NCBI RefSeq assembly: GCF_032598905.1
Contig: NZ_CP122458.1
Coordinates: 248,001 to 312,000 of the forward strand
Source of the DNA: Streptomyces sp. 11x1
GTDB taxonomy: Bacteria; Actinomycetota; Actinomycetes; Streptomycetales; Streptomycetaceae
Length of the DNA: 64,000 nucleotides
Direction of reading: 5' to 3'
Both the position numbers and the translations under genes were made by a program. Shown here piece by piece: positions 59,882 to 64,000 of this stretch (position 1 is its first letter; every line of letters starts with the position of its first letter). The notes under the pieces were generated by a model. It saw only the letters and a list, made by a program, of their open reading frames with translations. It was not told the origin of the DNA and ran no database searches.

Positions 59882-60820
59882 CTGATTCAGCCAGGAGGCG
59901 TGGACGGGTGTGTGGACCATGACGGCGTTTGGAAACCGGTCGGCCAGGCGGTCGATGGCCCGCTCGCCGCGATGCGAGGAGCCGTTGTCGACGATCCAGA
60001 ACACGCGTTTCGAGCTGGCGTAGGGCTCGCTGGTCATCACCTGCTCGACGAGTTTCATGAACGGCACGATGCCGGTGGTCTGTTCACAGCGGCCGAAGAC
60101 TTCGGCCCGGTGGATGTCGTAGGCGGCCAGGTAGGCCAGGGCGCCGCCGCGCCCGTAGGTGTGGTTGACGCGCATCACACGGGCCTGGCCCGGGGCCAGG
60201 GTGGGATGGCAGCAACAGCGGGCTTGGATGGAGGTCTTCTCATCCGCGGAGATGACGTACTCGTCTTCCCCGGGCGGGGTGTCCTCGAAGTTGCCGACGT
60301 GCAGGTCCAGGACCCGTTGAGCGGTGTCGCGGAAGTTCGGGTCGCGGATGAAGATCCAGGAGCGGCGCTGCCAGGGCTTGAGCGCGTCATCCTTGAGCCA
60401 GCGGTGCACCGTGGAGGCGGAGATCATCTCGGTGATGTCCCGTGTGACGGCCTCACGTGCGAGCTCGGGGCAAGACCAGCGGGAGAGCGGAGTCCCGGAC
60501 TCGGTGGGCAACTGGCAGGCCAGCGCCTTGGCTTCGGCGACCTGCAGCGCGGTGAACGTCGGCGGCCGCCCCGACCGCTTGCGGTCGGCCAGGGCAGCCA
60601 TCCGGCCGGCTGCGAAGCGGCCGCGCCAGCGGCGCACGGTATCCACGTGCAGGTGGGTATTGGCAGCGATCCGGGCGTTGCCGCGGCCTCGGGCAGCCAG
60701 GAGTACGATCGTCGCGCGCTGTCGTGCCTGGTGCGGGGTCTTGTGGCCGTAGGCCATCTTCTTGAGCCGGTGGCGCTCGGAAGCAGTCAATTCCACAGGC
60801 ACGGCGGAGCACACGGGCAT
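59882..60820 (-). pseudogene. IS630-family transposase, 3'-truncated
   Basis: About 313 residues from the ATG at 60820: two helix-turn-helix domains (MAYGHKTPHQARQRATIVLL, DTVRRWRGRFAAGRM, SASTVHRWLKDDALKPWQRR) and most of the DDE domain (ISADEKTSIQARCCCHPTLA, FWIVDNGSSHRGE, HTPVHASWLNQ). The final Glu-containing segment that normally follows SWLNQ is gone, fused instead to the MDR fragment. No inverted repeats were found. Confidence 0.85.
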
Positions 60821-60976
60821 GAAGGGGAGGCGACCCATCTCTCCGGGACTGTGGGCGGGAGCGACGGCGCCAGCTTTTCGTACCCGCCTGCACGGGAAGC
60901 CTTCGTCGCTAGGCCGTCTCCTCGATCACGAGGTGGGCCGGTGACCTGAGTTGGTGCTTTGAGCCTTGCCCTTGTG

Positions 60977-61897
60977 TCAGAGATTGACCACGACCTTTCC
61001 GTGTACGCGGCGTCCGGCTTGCAGCTGTACGGCTTCCCGGATCTGCTCGACAGGAAAGGTGGCAGCGATAGGCACGGTGAGCTCACCGGCAACGATGGCG
61101 TCGGCGATCCGCCGCAGGTCCTCCTGCTGCGCGTCGATTCCGCCGGTAGCGCGCACGCCCTCGGGAGGGTTGGGGGCCGCGATTGTGGAGATCCGCTCCG
61201 AGGGAACGCCGAGCGCGAGCGCCGCCTCGGCTGCTTCCGTGCCGAACAGGTCAGCCGCCGCGCTGATGCCGTCGGGAGCCATCGCGCGCACGCGGTCCTC
61301 CAGGCCGGGCCCGTAGGCAACCGGGTCGACGCCGAACTGCCGCAGGAAGTCGAAGGTGCCTTGGGAGGCTGTTCCGATCACCCGGGCGCCCGTGAGCCTG
61401 GCGAGCTGGACGGCGAACACGCCCACACCGCCGGCCGCGCCCCCGACCAGGATGGTGTCGCCGGCCTTCAGGTCAACCGCTGTCAACGCGGCCGAGGCAG
61501 TCATTCCCGCAACCGCGAGTGTGCTGGCCACCTCGTCGCTGATCTCTGCTGGAGTGTGACGGAGCGTATCCGCCCCGGAGGGGTCGACCACCACCCAGTC
61601 TGCGGCGGCCCGGCCCGTCGCGGTGCCGTAGACACGGTCACCCACCGCAAAGCCGAAAACGCCTTGACCGATCTCGTCCACGGTGCCGGCGAAGTCGGAG
61701 GCGAAACGGGACGGCAGTGTGATGCCGAACTGCTGCGCCACCTCCGGCATGGAGGTGAGGACCCAGTCCATGGGGTTGAGGCCGACGGCAGCCACACGGA
61801 CGCGGACCTCACCTGCTTCGGCATGCGGCTCCGGAACCTCGCGCAGCTCCAGTACCTCGGGTCCTCCGAACGTGTCGTACATATCGGCCTGGCTCAT
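60977..61897 (-). CDS. NADP-dependent medium-chain oxidoreductase (quinone reductase type)
   Basis: 306 residues from the ATG at 61897, with GGAGG 8 bp upstream. The GroES-like domain is FGGPEVLELREVPEPH to AAVGLNPMDWV and FASDFAGTVDEIGQGV, followed by the cofactor-binding GGAAGGVGVFAVQLARLTGA near residue 148. Zinc ligands are absent, as in QOR-type enzymes that reduce enones or quinones. It is divergent from a TetR gene across an 82-bp spacer with a clear operator. Confidence 0.92.
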   Translation of the reverse strand: MSQADMYDTFGGPEVLELREVPEPHAEAGEVRVRVAAVGLNPMDWVLTSMPEVAQQFGITLPSRFASDFAGTVDEIGQGVFGFAVGDRVYGTATGRAAADWVVVDPSGADTLRHTPAEISDEVASTLAVAGMTASAALTAVDLKAGDTILVGGAAGGVGVFAVQLARLTGARVIGTASQGTFDFLRQFGVDPVAYGPGLEDRVRAMAPDGISAAADLFGTEAAEAALALGVPSERISTIAAPNPPEGVRATGGIDAQQEDLRRIADAIVAGELTVPIAATFPVEQIREAVQLQAGRRVHGKVVVNL

Positions 61898-61916
61898 GGT
61901 GTACGCCTCCACAGTA

Positions 61917-61941
61917 AGTGATGGGACTTTGTCCTATCACT
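61917..61941. promoter_or_regulatory. TetR operator between the reductase and TetR genes
   Basis: AGTGATGGGAC (61917-61927), TTT, then GTCCTATCACT (61931-61941): an 11-bp inverted repeat with a single mismatch. It is centred in the divergent promoter region and is the probable binding site of the TetR encoded from 61980. Confidence 0.72.
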
Positions 61942-61979
61942 GTACACCGTGACGAGACCGAGTCCCGTAAGCTGTGCTC

Positions 61980-62549
61980 ATGGCTCGCTGGGAACCCAAC
62001 GCATCACGACGGCTCGCCGAGGCAGCCCTCGAATTGTTCGCGGAACGCGGTTACGACGACACAACCGTGCTCGACATCGCGCAACGCGCCGGACTCGCCA
62101 AGAGCACCTTCTTCAGGCACTTCCAGAACAAGCGGGAGGTGCTCTTTGGCGAGGATGCGTTGACCGAGCAGCTCGTCACCGCGATATCGGAGGCACCCGC
62201 CGAGGCCACCCCACTTGAAGCGGTAGCGCGCGGTATCGACGCGCTCAGCCGGAACGTCTTCACCCACGCTCTCCGCGAATTCAGCGCCCGAAGGCGAGCG
62301 GTGATCGAAGCCCATCCCGACCTTCAGGAACGCGAAGCTCTGAAGGGCATCAGCCTCACCGCTTCGGTCGCTCGGGCCCTCGCTGCCCGCGGGACCCCCA
62401 CCCTCAGCGCCCGAGTGGCCGCAGAACTGGGCACCCTCGCCGTGAAAGTCGCCTACGAGCGGTGGAGCGACATGGACAACACCGACGAGTACGGCGACCT
62501 TGCCCGCCAAATCCTCAGCGAAGTGCGAGCCGCTGTCCCGGACGTGTAG
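61980..62549 (+). CDS. TetR-family repressor
   Basis: 189 residues from the ATG at 61980; an in-frame GTG two codons earlier is possible. The helix-turn-helix is ASRRLAEAALELFAERGYDD and IAQRAGLAKSTFFRHFQNK. The effector domain includes VAYERWSDMDNTDEYGDLAR. It should repress itself and the divergent quinone reductase gene, responding to an electrophile or quinone by analogy with QorR-like systems. Confidence 0.92.
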   Translation: MARWEPNASRRLAEAALELFAERGYDDTTVLDIAQRAGLAKSTFFRHFQNKREVLFGEDALTEQLVTAISEAPAEATPLEAVARGIDALSRNVFTHALREFSARRRAVIEAHPDLQEREALKGISLTASVARALAARGTPTLSARVAAELGTLAVKVAYERWSDMDNTDEYGDLARQILSEVRAAVPDV

Positions 62550-62661
62550 GCCCGCCTCGCCAGCCGGCGACTCGTTGTTCTGGTCATGCCCAGCGGACGA
62601 GACCTTGCCGACGGCGAGTGGGCGGTGCTGAAGCCGCCGCCGGGCCGCCCGGCCGCGGAAG

Positions 62662-62830
62662 GCCGCCACCTGCTGCGTGGATGTACACCGACCCTGACGC
62701 CGGTCAGGTGATGGCCGACTGGCCGGCCGAAGCACCAGCGCTGCTCCACCGATTCCCCACTACCGCGGCACGGCATCCGGGCGACTCCGGCTGCAGCACG
62801 CTGCTCGACAGCGCCATCCCGCCCTCGGAT
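62662..62830 (+). pseudogene. MmyB-type regulator ligand-domain scrap
   Basis: About 45 residues in one frame, MYTDPDAGQVMADWPAEAPA then LLHRFPTTAARHPGD, resemble the C-terminal ligand domain of XRE/MmyB regulators (YDDP.A...DW...A...V..LR..AGRHP.D). No DNA-binding domain precedes it. A short upstream ORF at 62586 (MPSGRDLADGEWAVLKPP) looks like the N-terminus of an IS5-type transposase. Confidence 0.35.
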
Positions 62831-62859
62831 AGATCGAGTTGGAACACGTTGTGCTCCAA

Positions 62860-63515
62860 CTCCCCGACACCCCAGGACCCTCGACGTCGGGAAAGTGCTG
62901 GAAGCAGTCGGCGATGCCTTCGTTGCGGGCCGCCGTGGCGTCGTGCATCCGTTCAGGTCGCAGGGCATCGGTCCATAACGTGCGGCCCCGCCAGTCCGCG
63001 ATGACGGTGGCTTTCATGGTGTTCTGCTTCTTCTTGCCCGACACGAATGCGCGCCGCCCACCGCGGCCGGCCGGTGGTCGGTGGACCTGGATCTCGGTGG
63101 CGTCCAGCCGCAACTCGATGCCCTCGGCCCGGGCGTAGGCGAACACATCCGTCAGCGTCCCCAGCCGCAGGCCGGGACGGTCAGGGACCGCGCACCCCCG
63201 TGCGGCCGGGAAGGGCCGTATCTCCGCAGTCGGACGGGTGATGGTGGAGCGGTCGACGCCGAACAACAGTCCCAGCACGGCGTGCGGCAGGTCGTGGCGC
63301 AGATGGATCAGTGCGGCCACCGGCCGGTCGACCAACACCAGCCGGTGGCGGGCCCCGGCACCGTTCGCCCGCTTTCTGGCCCCGCCCCGCGCAACATGGC
63401 GGCGGCCTTCGAGGTCGGCTTGCCATGGCGCCGCCAACTCCTCAGTCAAGCAGGCGAGATGACGCCGAGAGATGCCCGTGAACAGCCGATGCGCCAGCAC
63501 CGCCCGATTGACCAT
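62860..63515 (-). pseudogene. DDE transposase (DDE_Tnp_4-like), 3'-truncated
   Basis: About 215 residues from the ATG at 63515: LAHRLFTGISRRHLACLTEE, HRLVLVDRPVAALIHLRHDL, LGLLFGVDRSTITRPTAEI, ELRLDATEIQVHRPPAGRG (first catalytic Asp), RAFVSGKKKQNTMKATVIAD and RPERMHDATAARNEGIADCF. The sequence stops matching after FPDVE at about 62880, before the last acidic residues. It resembles transposases of the IS5/HARBI-like branch common in Streptomyces arms. Confidence 0.75.
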
Positions 63516-63609
63516 GATCGCCACACCCGGATCATGCCACCAGCCAGGCACAACACCTCGCCCGCTCTCACGCACCGACTCGTAACCCGCCGAGGCGGGG
63601 GGGGAGTGT

Positions 63610-63996
63610 TCAATGACACACCCGGTCGGGGTGGTGGGCGTGGATGGTCAGTCCGGTGATCCGGCCTGATTGGATGACTGGGCCGTGGTGTACACCGCCT
63701 TTGACGTGGTTGTGTACGGTGTCCGGCCGAGCCGCTGCGCTCTGGAGATGCTGCAACGACGTGAGCAGTTCCCGCAGTTCGGCGCCGGAGACGGCGCGGG
63801 CCTCCAGTAGATGTCGTAGGTATGCGTCCCACTGTTCGACGGTCTCGCGGGCCTCGTGTGGATGGCCAGTGGACTGGGAGGCGAGGAGCCTGCCCCGCGC
63901 GGCGTCCAGATCGGTGATCGTGGAGTTGCCTGCATCGTTGCGTGAAAGGAACCGCCGCAGGAGTTCGCGGGCGTGCGTCCAGGAATCGCTGACCAT
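63610..63996 (-). CDS. Hypothetical protein with C-terminal GGVxHGPVIQ motif
   Basis: 128 residues from the ATG at 63996, close to the window edge, so a longer upstream start is possible. An N-terminal helical part (WTHARELLRRFLSRNDAGNS, DAYLRHLLEARAVSGAELRE) is followed by NHVKGGVHHGPVIQSGRITG and LTIHAHH. This tail recurs in short Streptomyces proteins of unknown function, often encoded beside signalling or STAND-ATPase genes. No enzymatic motif is visible. Confidence 0.68.
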   Translation of the reverse strand: MVSDSWTHARELLRRFLSRNDAGNSTITDLDAARGRLLASQSTGHPHEARETVEQWDAYLRHLLEARAVSGAELRELLTSLQHLQSAAARPDTVHNHVKGGVHHGPVIQSGRITGLTIHAHHPDRVCH

Positions 63997-64000
63997 GAGT

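Noticed and set aside
62004..62735. Leftward 243-codon frame opposite the TetR gene at 61980
   Set aside because: The plus-strand TetR has a clear helix-turn-helix and start; the leftward product matches nothing.
1..64000. tRNA, rRNA or riboswitch genes
   Set aside because: No CCA-flanked cloverleaf, conserved rRNA segment or recognisable riboswitch aptamer was noticed by reading; a covariance-model scan was not possible here.

Overview
The window is high-GC DNA with codon use, GTG/TTG starts and gene families typical of Streptomyces or a very close actinomycete. No rRNA, tRNA or CRISPR array was recognised. It splits into a biosynthetic and signalling half (about 1-31.8 kb) and a mobile-element-rich accessory half (about 33.6-64 kb).

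Biosynthetic half. From 1 to 25 kb lies most of a type II (aromatic) polyketide cluster that continues past the left edge. One leftward operon (6045 to <1) encodes FAD hydroxylase, tandem-ABM oxygenase, TcmI-type cyclase, KSalpha, CLF, ACP and an ActIII-type ketoreductase, with a SnoaL-like protein divergent from it. A second leftward operon (13087 to 6802) encodes a didomain aromatase/cyclase, an acyl-CoA-dehydrogenase-like flavoprotein with a repetitive N-terminus, an Sfp-type phosphopantetheinyl transferase, a free-standing NRPS condensation domain, a 47-residue microprotein and a PPOX-type flavin protein. A third (17803 to 14470) holds a type II thioesterase and a second complete KSalpha/CLF pair. 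Two KS/CLF pairs plus a lone condensation domain suggest two carbon chains joined by an amide or ester bond; this is inference. Three SARP activators (18118-22334) and an acyl-CoA carboxylase epsilon/beta operon ending in a TetR gene (25135-22619) follow.

Signalling. A P450, a gamma-butyrolactone-receptor-like TetR protein and a divergent acyl-CoA oxidase-like gene (26956-31835) have the composition of the avenolide butenolide locus (aco, cyp17, avaR). Two near-identical ARE-like sites lie between the TetR and oxidase genes, and the oxidase carries a TTA codon. The likely circuit is autoregulator synthesis, then receptor release, then the SARPs, then the polyketide operons.

Accessory half. 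After a sortase-anchored surface protein (31924-32832) the DNA is a mosaic of insertion sequences and broken genes: a complete IS5-type element inside a band-7 gene, a group II intron 3' fragment, Tn3, IS21, IS1182, IS630 and other transposase fragments, a complete ISKra4-type element and a complete IS5-type element. Two integrase fragments, a decapitated SGNH hydrolase and other truncated genes mark past recombination. Intact islands remain: a metallo-beta-lactamase-fold hydrolase with an AraC regulator; an esterase; a thioredoxin-reductase-like flavoprotein, two methyltransferases, a Bcr/CflA transporter and an XRE-cupin regulator; a TetR/F420-type oxidoreductase pair; an AraC/cupin/truncated reductase operon; and a TetR/quinone-oxidoreductase pair. 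Four tandem or palindromic repeat arrays (12.0, 13.8-14.1 and 28.2-28.8 kb) stand out in the cluster half.
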